Shown piece by piece: positions 40,547-50,385 of a stretch of 64,000 nt of DNA. Source of the stretch: Nocardioides sp. TF02-7 (lineage in GTDB: Bacteria; Actinomycetota; Actinomycetes; Propionibacteriales; Nocardioidaceae); the NCBI RefSeq assembly GCF_022437945.1, contig NZ_CP092535.1, positions 3,844,001 to 3,908,000 on the forward strand, given 5' to 3'. Both the position numbers and the translations under genes were made by a program. The number at the start of each line of letters is the position of its first letter. The stretch's first letter is position 1. The notes beneath the pieces are model-generated. The model was not told the DNA's origin. It saw only the letters and a program-made list of their open reading frames with translations, and made no database searches.

Positions 40547-40571
40547 TAGCGGGTGCATAAAGGGCTTCGCC
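40547..40571. repeat. Imperfect direct repeat at the left edge of the cad block
   Basis: TAGCGGGT-GCATAAAGGGCTTCGCC resembles TAGCGGGTAGC-GCATAAGGGGTTCGCC at 44,150-44,176, same orientation, with two small gaps. The two copies bracket the CDF-lspA-cadA-arsR block exactly. They may be traces of the block's insertion. Confidence 0.4.
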
Positions 40572-40575
40572 CGGG

Positions 40576-41202
40576 TCAGTGGGTCGAACTGTCCCTGGCC
40601 GTCGGGGGAGTCTTCTCCAAGGCCTCCTGCCAGGCTTCGGTGCCTTCGCGCACGGCAACGGCTGCGATGGCAAGTGCAGCGACGGGGTCGGCCCACCACC
40701 AGCCGACGGTGCTGTTCAGCGCGAGGCCGGCGAGCACGGTGATGGAGAGGTAGTTGGAGAGCCAAGTCTCCTTGGATTGCGCGACCAGGACCGGGTTAGC
40801 GAGTGCTCGTCCGGTGCGACCTTGGGCGAGCGCTACCGGGACCATCACGGCCAGTGCGACCACGTTGAGGATGATGCCGATCAGCGACTCTCCCGCCTTG
40901 TCGGTCGTGATCAGGTCCCGTACGGCCTCGAAGGAGACATAGGCGGCCAGCACGAAGAACGTGGCCGCAATGGCCTTGAGGGCGGGGCGCTGGCGTGCAG
41001 CCGCGCCGCCGCGGAGCTGCCAGATGACCACCGATGCGGCGAAGACCTCGATGCCCGAGTCGATGCCGAAGCCGAGCAAGGCGATGGAGCCGGCTGCCAG
41101 GCCAGCGGTGATCGCGACGGCACCCTCGATGAGGTCCCAGACGACGATCAGCCAGGCCAGTCGCAAGCCGCGTCGGGTCAGCGCGGCGGTGTCGGCGCTC
41201 AT
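40576..41202 (-). CDS. Cation diffusion facilitator-like transporter
   Basis: 208 intact residues with about six membrane helices: LAWLIVVWDLIEGAVAITAGL, LLGFGIDSGIEVFAASVVIWQL (Asp-x3-Glu of a CDF-like metal site), and WWWADPVAALAIAAVAVREG (the second Asp). It lacks the long cytoplasmic C-terminal domain of CzcD, so it is the short form common in actinobacterial metal islands. It probably exports Zn2+, Cd2+ or Pb2+ against protons. The ATG overlaps the lspA stop by 4 bases. Confidence 0.8.
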   Translation of the reverse strand: MSADTAALTRRGLRLAWLIVVWDLIEGAVAITAGLAAGSIALLGFGIDSGIEVFAASVVIWQLRGGAAARQRPALKAIAATFFVLAAYVSFEAVRDLITTDKAGESLIGIILNVVALAVMVPVALAQGRTGRALANPVLVAQSKETWLSNYLSITVLAGLALNSTVGWWWADPVAALAIAAVAVREGTEAWQEALEKTPPTARDSSTH

Positions 41203-41753
41203 GGGTTCTCCGTGGTCATCGGGGACAGTGGCTGGTCCTTCAGTGGCGCGTCAGCATCGTCGGTGCGACCTTCTGGGCGCGCGTGCAGCAGTGCGATCCC
41301 GATGCACCCGATGACGAGGAAGGTGTCGGCGAGGTTGAACGTGGGCCACCAGCCGGTGTGCAGGTAGTCGGTGACCACTCCGTCGCCCGCGCGGTCTACC
41401 ACATTGGCAACCGCGCCGCCGATGACGGCGCCCCCGGCTACCCGCTCGAGCCGCCCGGCGCGCGGAGCGCGAAACCAGGCGTAGACAGCGAACGCGACGG
41501 AGATGGCGGCGGTGAGACCCACGATGACACCAGCGGGCAACCTGTCGCCCATGCTGAAGGCCACGCCGGGGTTGTAGGCCAACTGCAGCTTGATCAGTCC
41601 GAGGTCGACCGGCGAGTCGGTCAACCGCGCCTCGGAGACTGCCTTCGCGCTCAGGTCGATGGCAGCGACTGCGGCAGCGGCAAGGAACACCACCGCCCGA
41701 GCGGCCCGAGCGGTCCGCGCGCGGCGAGCCGCAGCGGTCGGCCGGGAGCTCAC
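41199..41753 (-). CDS. lspA: Prolipoprotein signal peptidase paralogue in a metal-resistance operon
   Basis: 184 residues from GTG 41753. Four membrane helices, with LQLAYNPGVAFSMGDRLPAG, the two catalytic Asp segments GGAVANVVDRAGDG and PTFNLADTFLVIG, and DYLHTGWW. It should cleave lipoprotein signal peptides in the membrane. As given, the frame is open into the upstream ATPase gene, making an apparent 840-residue fusion. Removing one C from the six-C run near 41,810 ends the ATPase at EVGAR with a TGA that overlaps this GTG, matching the 4-base couplings on either side. The pbr lead operon (pbrC) also pairs a signal peptidase with a metal ATPase. Confidence 0.82.
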   Translation of the reverse strand: MSSRPTAAARRARTARAARAVVFLAAAAVAAIDLSAKAVSEARLTDSPVDLGLIKLQLAYNPGVAFSMGDRLPAGVIVGLTAAISVAFAVYAWFRAPRAGRLERVAGGAVIGGAVANVVDRAGDGVVTDYLHTGWWPTFNLADTFLVIGCIGIALLHARPEGRTDDADAPLKDQPLSPMTTENP

Positions 41754-43721
41754 CTGGCCCCGACTTCCGTCGGCACCGCGGGAGCCGCGGGCGCATCCGC
41801 CGGGGCCGGGGGGAAGTGGGCGGGCCCGGCCGGCACGGACGCCGTTGCCGATCACGAAGATCTCCGCGATCTCGTGGACCAGGACGACCGCGGCGAGCCC
41901 GAGCACACCGAAGGCAGCGAGCGGGATCAGGATGGCGATCAGGCCGAGAGAGAGGCCGACGTTCTGCAGCATGATCGACCGTGCGCGGCGGGCGTGGGTC
42001 AGACTGTGCGGCAGGTGGCGCAGGTCCTCGCCCATCAGCGCGACGTCGGCGGTCTCGATGGCTACATCGCTGCCCATCGCGCCCATCGCGATCCCGACGT
42101 CGGCGGTGGCCAGGGCCGGGGCGTCGTTGACCCCGTCCCCGACCATCGCGGTCGGCCGGCTCTCCCGCAGGCGCGCGATGATGGCGGACTTGTCCTCAGG
42201 CCGGAGTTCGGCGTGCACGTCGCTGATCCCGGCCTGCGCGGCCAGGGCGCTTGCCGTCCGTTCGTTGTCGCCGGTGAGCATGGCGACGTCGTAGCCTCCG
42301 GCCTGGAGGCGGGCGACCACCTCGGCGGCTTCGGCACGGAGATCGTCGCGGACGGCGACGGCACCGATCACGGTTCCGTCGTACTCCACCAGCACTGCCG
42401 TCGCGCCGGCCTCCTGCATGGCCTTGACCGGGTCGGCGAGCTCGCCGGCGGCGATCCAGCCTGGCCGCCCCAACCGGGCGGGCCGGCCGGCGACCGTTCC
42501 GGTCAGGCCGGCCCCGGTAACGGCCTCGACGTCGTCGGCGTCGCGGTGCTCGGGCACCGCGGCGAGGATCGCGCGGGCCAGCGGATGCTCGCTGCGCGAC
42601 TCCAGCGCGGCCGCGATGTCGAGGACCAGCTCGCGGGTCTGGCCCTGAGCGGTGGCGACGTCGACCACGGCCGGCTGGTTGCGGGTCAGGGTGCCGGTCT
42701 TGTCCAGGGCGACCGTCCGGATCCGGCCGAGGGCCTCGAGAGCGGCGCCGCCCTTGACCAGCGCGCCGATACGGCTCGCGGCGCCGATGGCGGCGACCAC
42801 GGTGACCGGCACGGAGATCGCCAGCGCACACGGCGATGCGGCGACCAGAACCACCAGGGCGCGCTCGATCCACGTGGACGGATCGCCCAGCAGGCTCCCG
42901 ATGATCGCGATCACGGCGGCCAGAACCATGATCCCGGGCACCAGCGGCTTGGCGATCCGGTCGGCGAGGCGCTGTGCGTCGCCCTTACGAGATTGCTCGG
43001 CCTCCACGATGTTGACGATCCGAGCCAGGGAGTTGTCCTCGGCGGTTGTGGTGACCTCGACCTCGAGGACGCCGGTGCCGTTGATGGAACCGGCGTACAC
43101 GGTGTCGCCGACGCCGGCCTCGACGGGCACGGACTCGCCGGTGAGGGCGGAGACGTCCAGGGATGTGCGACCGTTGCGGATGACGCCGTCGGTGGCGACG
43201 CGCTCACCTGGGCGGACCAGGAGCAGGTCGCCGATCGCGAGGTCGCCCGGGGCGACGGCGACCTGGGCGCCGGCGCGAAGAATGGTGGCCTCGGCCGGGA
43301 CCAGGGACAGCAGAGCGCGCAGCCCCCGGCGGGTGCGGGCGACGGCGTACTCCTCCAGGCCCTCGCTGATGGAGTACAGGAAGGCCAGCATCGCGGCTTC
43401 GGCGACCTCGCCGAGGAAGACCGCGCCGATCGCGGCGATCGTCATCAGAGTGCCGACGCCGATCTTGCCCTTGGCCAGTCGCCTCAACGTGTTCGGAACG
43501 AATGTCCAGGCGCCGAGCGCCAGGGCAATGGCATTCAGGCCCGTGACTGTCGAGTCGGAGCCCCCGGATCGGTCGGCGATGAATCCGGCGAGGAGGAAGA
43601 CTCCTGCGAGGGCGGCGAACCTTAGCTCGCTGACCTGCCAGAGTCGTTCAGGCTCGTGTTCCTCAAGCTCGCCGTCGTCGTCGCGGGGCTCGTCGTGGCC
43701 GCAGCCGCAGGCGTCCGTCAC
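41750..43721 (-). CDS. cadA: P1B-type heavy-metal ATPase (Cd/Pb/Zn class; one frame break at the C-terminus)
   Basis: About 657 residues. The N-terminus MTDACGCGHDEPRDDD is a short Cys/His/acidic metal-binding tail instead of a full HMA domain. Core motifs are SALTGESVPVEAG (actuator), ASPCALAIS (membrane SPC at about residue 295), LDKTGTLTRNQP (phosphorylated Asp at about 340), SEHPLARAI (nucleotide His) and AMVGDGVNDAPALA. The last helices have HEIAEIFVIGNGVRAGR. SPC instead of CPC is known for Co/Zn and some Cd/Pb pumps. It starts inside the arsR stop (GTGA). Without the frame repair it reads on into lspA. Confidence 0.88.
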
Positions 43722-44104
43722 GGTGCTACTTCCTCAGTCGTCGTAGGGGTGGTGTCGGTGAGCGTTTCGGCGCCGAAGTTGGGGCAGAGCACGACTGCGT
43801 CACCGGTCAGTGCCAGGACCTGCTCGGCCGCCGCGAGCAGCTCCATCAGTTCCGGGTGGGCGATGGAGTAGAACATCTGTCGCCCCTCAGGACGACCCAC
43901 GATCAGGCCGCAGTCACGCAGGCAGGCCAGGTGCCCGGACACCGTGCCTTGGGCCAGCCCGAGAGCTTCGGTCAGGTCCACGACCCGGCGCTCGCCCGCG
44001 GACAGCTGGCGGACGATCGCCAGCCGGTTGCGATCGGCGAGGCCGTGGAACAGAGATGCTCCGCGCCGCAGAGCCGGGTCGTCATTGGCCGTTGTCATCG
44101 ACAT
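43718..44104 (-). CDS. ArsR/SmtB repressor, CmtR-like (Cd/Pb sensor)
   Basis: 128 intact residues. The winged helix has LADRNRLAIVRQLSAGERRVVDL and AQGTVSGHLACLRDCGLIVG. C61 and C65 in the recognition helix, plus C107 (VVLCPNF), reproduce the Cys57/Cys61/Cys102 ligand set of M. tuberculosis CmtR almost residue for residue in spacing. It should release its operator on binding Cd2+ or Pb2+ and so derepress cadA-lspA-CDF. The stop overlaps the cadA start. Confidence 0.85.
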   Translation of the reverse strand: MSMTTANDDPALRRGASLFHGLADRNRLAIVRQLSAGERRVVDLTEALGLAQGTVSGHLACLRDCGLIVGRPEGRQMFYSIAHPELMELLAAAEQVLALTGDAVVLCPNFGAETLTDTTPTTTEEVAP

Positions 44105-44109
44105 ACGCC

Positions 44110-44134
44110 GATGATAGCGTCCGAACTATTGATC
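44110..44134. promoter_or_regulatory. Putative operator between arsR and the MMPL gene
   Basis: GATGATAG, an 8-base spacer and CTATTGATC form an imperfect inverted repeat, with ATAG-N8-CTAT perfect at its core, 6 bases outside the arsR ATG. The position fits a CmtR-like operator controlling arsR and possibly the divergent MMPL gene. Confidence 0.5.
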
Positions 44135-44149
44135 GTCCAACGCCGCTGT

Positions 44150-44176
44150 TAGCGGGTAGCGCATAAGGGGTTCGCC
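44150..44176. repeat. Imperfect direct repeat at the right edge of the cad block
   Basis: TAGCGGGTAGC then GCATAAGGGGTTCGCC, ending at the base before the MMPL start codon. It matches the copy at 40,547-40,571 with two small gaps. Confidence 0.4.
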
Positions 44177-46443
44177 ATGACAGAGACAGCGGTTCGTAGC
44201 CGGGGGAGCGGGACGCGAGAGCCGGACGCGGAGCCTGGGTGGTTCGTCGGTCTCTTGCTCCGTCGCCGCGGCTGGGTACTGCTGACGGCGTTGCTGCTCA
44301 TGGTCCTGGCTGGACTGGCCGGACGGGATGCAGGCGACAAGCTCGTCTCTGGCGCCTACCTGGATCCCTCGGCAGAGTCGCAACAGGCAGCCGAGCTGCT
44401 GACCCGCCAGTTTCCCGGCGCCCCCCCAAACCTGGTCCTCATCGTCGAGACGACCACCGGCACCATCGACTCTCCGGAAGCCGCGCAAGCGGGACGCGAA
44501 CTCACCGAGCAACTCAGCCAGACGCCCGGAGTCGCCGGCGTGCAGTCCTACTGGACCACACCGGACCAGTCACTGCGCGCAGCCGACCACCGAGCAGCCC
44601 TGATTGCCTTGCAACTGACAGGTGGCGAGCACGCGGCGCAGGAGACGGCGGGAAGGATCATCGACGACCTCGAGGGGGCGTCGAGCGGCCTGCACGTGAG
44701 CCCGACCGGTCCGGCGGCGGTGGGCCTGGCGGTGGACGAACAGGCGGAGAGCGACCTGGTTTCTGCGGAGATGGTGACCTTGCCGATCACCCTTCTCGTA
44801 TTGCTGCTGGTCTTCGGATCGGCGATCGCGGCAGGCCTGCCCCTCCTCGTTGGCGCTGGAGCGGTCGTCGGGACGCTGGCAGTGCTCGGCCTGATCGCCG
44901 ACGCCACGACCATGTCGAGCTACGCCCTCAACCTGACGACCGCTCTGGGATTCGGACTGGCGGTGGACTACAGCCTGTTCCTGGTCACCCGGTTCCGTGA
45001 GGAACGCCGCAGGGGGGCGCTCGGTCGAGTCCGCGGTGGTGATCGCCATGCGGACCGCCGGACGCACCGTCGTGTTCTCCGCGGTCACGGTGGCACTCTC
45101 CCTGTCGGCGCTCCTGTTGTTCCCGATGCCCTTCCTGCGGTCGCTGGGGTTCGCCGGGATCGCGGTCACCGCGCTCGCCGCGGTGACTGCGGTGGTCGTC
45201 GTCCCCGCGCTTCTCGCCCTGGTCGGGCACCGGCTCGACCGGGCCGACCTGTTCGCCCCGATCCGCCGGCGGATCATCCGACGCCGGGCCAGCGTAGGAG
45301 AAGAGCGGCAGACCTGGCACCGGATCGCCGCCCTCGTCATGCGCCGCCCCGTCCTGATCCTCGTCTCGGTCAGCGCCGTGCTCGTCTTGCTGCTCCTGCC
45401 GTTCGCTGGCGTGCGGTTCGGACTGCTGGACCACCGCACCCTGCCCGCAGAGCACCCCGTCGCCGAAGCCGCCGAACAACTGGCCCGCGACTTCCCGGCG
45501 GCGGCCGAGGACCAGATCGCGGTGGTACTCCCATCGGAAGCCGCCGCCGGCTCCGGGCTTGACGAGCTGGAGGACTACGCCGCACAACTCTCAACCCTGC
45601 CCGGGGTGAGGAGTGTCGAGACCGCCACCGGCCAGTACGCGGAAGGCCGACCGACCACCAGCACCGGCAAGGACGACGCAAGCCTGAGTGCCCGCTTTAC
45701 CGCCCCCTCCGGAACATGGCTAGCCGTCACACCCTCTGCCGCGGACCCCACCGACGCACGCGATGTCGTGTCCGAGATCCGCGACCAGCCGGCGCCCGGA
45801 TACGTGCTGGTCGGCGGCTCCGCAGCCACCCTCGTCGATGCCACCGACACGATCGCGGACCGGTTGCCGTGGGCGCTGGCCGTGATAGCGCTGTCGACCT
45901 TCGTCCTGCTGTTTCTGTTCACCGGGTCGCTGCTCATCCCGCTGAAAGCGATCGTGACCAACCTGCTCAGCCTGAGCGCCACGTTCGGCGCCCTAGTGTA
46001 TGTGTTCCAGGAAGGACACCTGCGCTGGCTGGTCGGTGACTTCACCCCCAACCGGCACCCTGGAAACCACCTTGCCGGTGCTGGTCTTCTGCATCGCATT
46101 CGGGTTGTCGATGGACTACGAGGTCTTCCTGCTGTCGCGCATCACCGAGGCTCATCGCAACGGCGCCAGCACCACCGACGCGGTAGCCCAAGGCCTGCAA
46201 CGCACCGGTGGACTGATCACCGCCGCCGCCGCGATCCTCGTCACCGTCTTCGTGGCCCTGGCCGCCTCGAACCTGACCGCTCTGAAGGTCATTGGCGTCG
46301 GTCTGACATTGGCGGTCGTCCTCGACGCCACCATCATCCGCGGCCTGCTCGTTCCCGCGATCATGCGGCTCGCCGGCGAGGCGAACTGGTGGGCCCCCGC
46401 GCCGCTGCGTCGCCTGCACAACCGGCTCGGCCTCACCGACTGA
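44177..46443 (+). CDS. MMPL/RND-family transporter (two frame breaks)
   Basis: About 754 residues with the RND topology: one helix, a periplasm-facing loop (VIVETTTGTIDSPEAAQAGREL), five or six helices with FGLAVDYSLFLVTRFREER, a second loop, and five helices with FGLSMDYEVFLLSRITEA. The GxxxDY motifs carry the proton-relay Asp of MMPL proteins. It may export lipids or drugs. Breaks are one G too many near 45,010 (restored RREERRRGRSVESAVV-type join) and one C too many near 46,050 (DFTPTGTLETTLPVLVF). It is followed 30 bases later by the MFS gene. Confidence 0.85.
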
Positions 46444-46473
46444 TCCACCGCCCGACCCGGAAGGAGGAGCATA

Positions 46474-48025
46474 GTGACGACGAGCTACGACGACCCGCGG
46501 AGATGGTGGGCGCTCGCGGCCCTGGGCTTGGCTGTCCTGACGCTCGGCTTCGACATCACGATCATGAACGTCGCGCTCCCGACCATCGCGACCAAGCTGG
46601 ATGTCGGCACCGACGGCTTGCAGTGGATGGTCAATGCCTACGTCCTGGTGATCGCCGGACTCATGCTCACCTGCGGGGCCCTCGGGGACCGGTATGGCCG
46701 CAGGCGTCTGCTTCTGATCGGGCTGGGGCTCTTCGGGATCTCCTCCGCGATCGCAGCGTGGGCAGATTCAGCCGCCCTGGTGATCGCTGCTCGCGGAGTG
46801 ATGGGTGTGGGCGCCGCCATTTTGATGCCAGTCGCCTTCGCTGTCCTCGCCGCCCTCTTCGGACCCTCCGAGCGCGGCAAGGCCGTCTCCATCCTGGTGA
46901 TGGGTCTCGGCGTGGGCATCCCACTGGGGCCGATCATCGGCGGCTACCTGCTCGAGCACTTCTGGTGGGGCTCCATTTTTCCTCATCAACCTCCCCGTTG
47001 CGCTCGTCGGTGCCGTCGCCATCGCGGTCTTGCTCCCGGAATCGCGCGACCCATCACCCCGTCGCCCTGACATCGGCGGCGCGGTCCTGTCCACCGTCGG
47101 GCTGACCTCACTCGTGTATGGGGTCATCGAGGCCCCCACGCGCGGCTGGTCCGATCCGGTGACCGTGGGCCCCATCAGCGCCGGGCTGGTACTGCTGGCG
47201 GGCTTCACCGCGTGGGAGTTGCGCGTACGCGAACCGATGATCGACCTGCGCCTGTTCGCCCAACCTCAGTTCCTGTGGGCCAGCGTCGCGGGCGTGCTCG
47301 TGACGTTCGGCATGCTCGGCCTGCTATTCGCGGTACCGCAGTACCTGCAGTTCGTCGCCGGTCACGACCCCCTCGCTACGGGGGTCCGCTTGCTACCGCT
47401 GATCGGCGGACTGGTTGTCGGTGCACCGACGGGGGAGCGGCTCGCGGCGCGTGTCGGCTACCGGGTGCCGGTCTCTGCTGGCCTGGCAGTGCTTGCTGCG
47501 GGTGCCGGAGTGGGTGCAACAACGGACGTGGCGTCCGGATACGGGTTCGTCGCAGCATGGCTCGCCATAGCGGGCCTCGGCATCGGGATGGCGCTCGCCC
47601 CTGCCATGGATGCCGTGCTCGATGCGCTGCCGACCGAGCAGGCCGGATCGGGCACCGCGATCACCATGACTCTGCGCCAGACCGGCGGCGCCCTCGGCGT
47701 CGCACTGCTCGGCAGCCTGCTGGCTGAGGGCTACGCCGGCCGGGTGGACACCGCGGGACTGCCGGCCGAGGCGGCAGCCGCCGCACGTGAGTTCATCGCC
47801 GGCGCGCTCACCGCCGCCGCGCGGATCGGTGAGCCATCCCTCGCCGTAAGCGCGAACGCCGCCTACCTGCACGGCATGTCGCTAGTTCTGATCGCGACAG
47901 CCGTCACCGCAGGGGTCAGCGCGCTACTCACGGGCTTGCTCCTTCCAGGGAAACCCTCACCTGACATCGAGGACGGTCGGCAGTCGCCGCAGGCGACCAG
48001 CGTCCCCGACGACAATGCGCGCTGA
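46474..48025 (+). CDS. MFS multidrug exporter, DHA2 (14-span) family (one frame break)
   Basis: About 516 residues from GTG 46474, with AAGGAGGAG upstream. DITIMNVALPTIATKLDVG is the DHA2 motif D1, GALGDRYGRRRLLLIGL the MFS loop, and GIPLGPIIGGYLLEHFWW the antiporter motif C. It resembles EmrB/QacA proton-drug antiporters. One T too many in ATTTTTCC near 46,975; restored reading GSIFLINLPVALVGAVA. This is the only break seen at a T run. Part of the MMPL-MFS-P450 string. Confidence 0.88.
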
Positions 48026-48243
48026 CCAGTGCTGCTCAAGAAGGTGAAGACCCTCGTGGCCGCCACACCACAACCGCCACGACTCGCTCCTGCGGACCCG
48101 GTGGCGCACCTGCGTTGGCAAGTGACTACGTGGGTCGCCGTCGCTCAGAGGCGTGAACAATGGGAGATCAATGGGAACAGTGTGCGCTGCACCGAGCCGG
48201 GAACTGCCAATAGCGTCGAAGCGCCGCCCACGAAGGAGCACCC

Positions 48244-49494
48244 GTGACACCTTCTGCGATCAAGTCCGTCGACAGCACGCTCGCGCTCCTGCGAGACCCC
48301 TATCGATTCGTGTCCCGCCGAGCCGCCGAACTCGACGACGACGTCTTCGAGACACGGCTGCTGCTGCGCCGTACGACCTGCATGACCGGCGCCGAAGCCG
48401 CCGAGATCCTCTACGACCCGACGCGGTTCCAGCGGGCCGGAGCCGCACCGCCACCCCTGCAGAAGACTCTCTTCGGCCAGGGTGGAGTACAGGGCCTCGA
48501 TGGGGAGCACCACCGACGCCGCAAGGCAATGTTCCTCCGCATCAACCAGCCCGCCCGGGTCGAAGCCTTGGCCGAGGTCGTCACCCGAGAGTGGCAGAGA
48601 GCGGTCGGGGACTGGGAGGTGGCCGGTCAGATCGACCTGTACCCACAGGTGCAGCTGCGCCTGACCCGAGCGGCCTGCGAATGGGCCGGCGTCCCCCTTC
48701 CAGAGGCGGAGGTCGAGGTCCGGACTCGGCAGTTGACCGCCCTCTTCGACGCCGCCGGCGACGTCGGACTGGGACACCTGCGGTCACGCGCGGAACGGAA
48801 GGCAGCTGAACGATGGACGACAAATGTCCTCGAGCAGATCCGCTCCGATCAACTGGCCGTCCCCGACTCAGCCGCTGCATCGGTGATCGCGAGCCACCAA
48901 GAACCCGACGGACGGCCGATGGAGCTCCGGATCGCCGCCGTGGAACTGCTCAACGTCCTCCGACCCACCGTCGCCACGGCCGTCTACATCACGTTCCTCG
49001 CACACGCACTCGACGTGCACCGCGCTTGGCGGGACCGCCTGGCGCAGGGCGACGGCACTGAAGACTTGGCATTCATCGAGGAGGTTCGGCGCACCTACCC
49101 GTTCTTCCCGGCCGTCACCGCCATCGTGCGCGATGACTTCCAATGGCGAGGTCACCACTTCCCCAAGGGCCGGCGGGTCCTGCTCGACCTGTACGGAACA
49201 AACCGGGACCCCCGAGCGTGGGAACACCCGGAGCGCTTCGACCCCGAACGGTTCCTCGGAGCCGACCCGGACCCGTTCGCGTTCGTGCCCCAGGGTGGCG
49301 GCGATCCGTCGGTGCACCATCGGTGCCCGGGCGAGCCCATCTCAACCCGCCTCATGGGCGTCGCTCTGGATCAGCTGGCCAGGCACATGGAGTACAAGCC
49401 CGGACAGCCAGCCGCCCCCATCGACTACCGGAGGCTCCCCGCGATCCCCGAACGGGGCTTCCCCATCCAGCAGATCGCCCGCCGCCCCTCCTGA
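48244..49494 (+). CDS. CYP152-type cytochrome P450 peroxygenase
   Basis: 416 intact residues. The heme loop is PQGGGDPSVHHRCPGEPIS with Cys361. The I helix has LLNVLRPTVATAVY: Arg240-Pro241 replaces the usual acid-alcohol pair, which is the mark of CYP152 enzymes (BSbeta, OleT, SPalpha). These use H2O2 directly to hydroxylate or decarboxylate fatty acids and need no redox partner, and none is encoded nearby. The distal residue that separates hydroxylases from decarboxylases (His or Gln at about position 85) was not assigned. GAAGGAGC precedes GTG 48244, and the 218-bp gap after the MFS gene suggests its own promoter. Confidence 0.88.
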   Translation: MTPSAIKSVDSTLALLRDPYRFVSRRAAELDDDVFETRLLLRRTTCMTGAEAAEILYDPTRFQRAGAAPPPLQKTLFGQGGVQGLDGEHHRRRKAMFLRINQPARVEALAEVVTREWQRAVGDWEVAGQIDLYPQVQLRLTRAACEWAGVPLPEAEVEVRTRQLTALFDAAGDVGLGHLRSRAERKAAERWTTNVLEQIRSDQLAVPDSAAASVIASHQEPDGRPMELRIAAVELLNVLRPTVATAVYITFLAHALDVHRAWRDRLAQGDGTEDLAFIEEVRRTYPFFPAVTAIVRDDFQWRGHHFPKGRRVLLDLYGTNRDPRAWEHPERFDPERFLGADPDPFAFVPQGGGDPSVHHRCPGEPISTRLMGVALDQLARHMEYKPGQPAAPIDYRRLPAIPERGFPIQQIARRPS

Positions 49495-49521
49495 TATGGT
49501 GCCAGTGGCCCCGAGGCCGCC

Positions 49522-50067
49522 TCAGCCCCCCAGAAGGAGATCGGCCCGCATCTGCTGCCTGATCGCAAGAAGCACCAAGAGCACTAGGCCGGCGACGAGC
49601 AGCACCCGCCGCGTTCGAGGCGTAAGTTGGACAGCAACGTTGAGCCACCGCCGCGTAACGGCTCCAAATGCTGCTCGCACGACGACAACCGCTGAGACGG
49701 CGACGACGAGGATGCCCAACGGGTTGTAACGCCAGGCCTCCGCGAGGTGCCCCTGAGTCGTCAATCGAGCGGACCTCGTGCCGCCACAGAACGGACACGT
49801 GATACCCAGCTCGTGGATCGGCGAGCCGAGGCTGAACGGCGGCAGCCCGAAGATCGCCATCCCAACCGCGATGGCGGTGAGACCGAGGGCAACGATGGTG
49901 ACGGCGATATGCCCATCTCGCCGGTCCCAACTCACCGAAGGACGTCCGCGAGTTGGTACAGCATCGGCGCCATAGCTGTTGGACGCCATGGAGGCGGCCG
50001 CTCCCTGCTCCGTTGCTCGTTCACGAGGCCTGTTCCCGTGACCTTGGAGTTTGGGATCGTGCTGCAT
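49522..50067 (-). CDS. DUF2752 membrane protein
   Basis: 181 intact residues. Three membrane helices (HIAVTIVALGLTAIAVGMAIF, GILVVAVSAVVVVRAAF, VLLVAGLVLLVLLAI) and the family motif GITCPFCGGTRSARLTTQG. DUF2752 function is unknown. ATG 50067 follows GAGAGG at 8 bases; this 5' region is repeated at 55.8 kb, where the ORF dies after about 25 codons. The upstream palindrome at 50,113 probably controls it. Convergent with the P450 gene. Confidence 0.85.
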   Translation of the reverse strand: MQHDPKLQGHGNRPRERATEQGAAASMASNSYGADAVPTRGRPSVSWDRRDGHIAVTIVALGLTAIAVGMAIFGLPPFSLGSPIHELGITCPFCGGTRSARLTTQGHLAEAWRYNPLGILVVAVSAVVVVRAAFGAVTRRWLNVAVQLTPRTRRVLLVAGLVLLVLLAIRQQMRADLLLGG

Positions 50068-50242
50068 TCGGCTGCCTCTCGCGGGATGAGCGTCCTAGCT
50101 CGCTTGCCTCAATACTATGGCGGATAGTACGCGAGTATCCAGTTGCTCGCGGGCGCCTGACGTGAGCACTACGACCCGGCCCACTGATTGCCACCGGCCC
50201 AGAAGGCGCGGTTGTCGCCGGTCCGCTGATCGACCAAACATG
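49985..50242. repeat. 256-bp direct repeat, copy A
   Basis: Covers the 5' end and promoter of the DUF2752 gene. It is near identical to 55,820-56,075 from GTGACC(T/C)TGGAGTTTGGGATC through CTGATCGACCAAA, in the same orientation. The two copies bracket 5.6 kb of copper-related genes. Confidence 0.85.
50113..50129. promoter_or_regulatory. TACTAT-N5-ATAGTA palindrome upstream of DUF2752
   Basis: TACTAT GGCGG ATAGTA is a perfect 6-5-6 inverted repeat. On the minus strand TAGTAT can serve as a -10 box for the DUF2752 gene, so a bound repressor would block it. The same element with one spacer change stands in copy B at 55,944-55,960. It recalls BlaI/CopY-type operators in form only. Confidence 0.5.
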
Positions 50243-50385
50243 TCTCGGCGGGCCTGTTCGGATAGTCGCGGTGATCATGTACTCGCCCCGCCCCGCATGA
50301 CTCCCGGCTCGCGCAAGATGCGCAGTCGGTGAGCGCGCCACCCATGAGAAAGTGCGTCGCCGCGAGGGTCGTGCGCGCGGCGTGG

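Noticed and set aside
41199..43721. A genuine CadA-LspA fusion protein
   Set aside because: Removing one C from a six-C run restores a stop that overlaps the LspA start in the same 4-base style as both neighbours. Listed as two genes.
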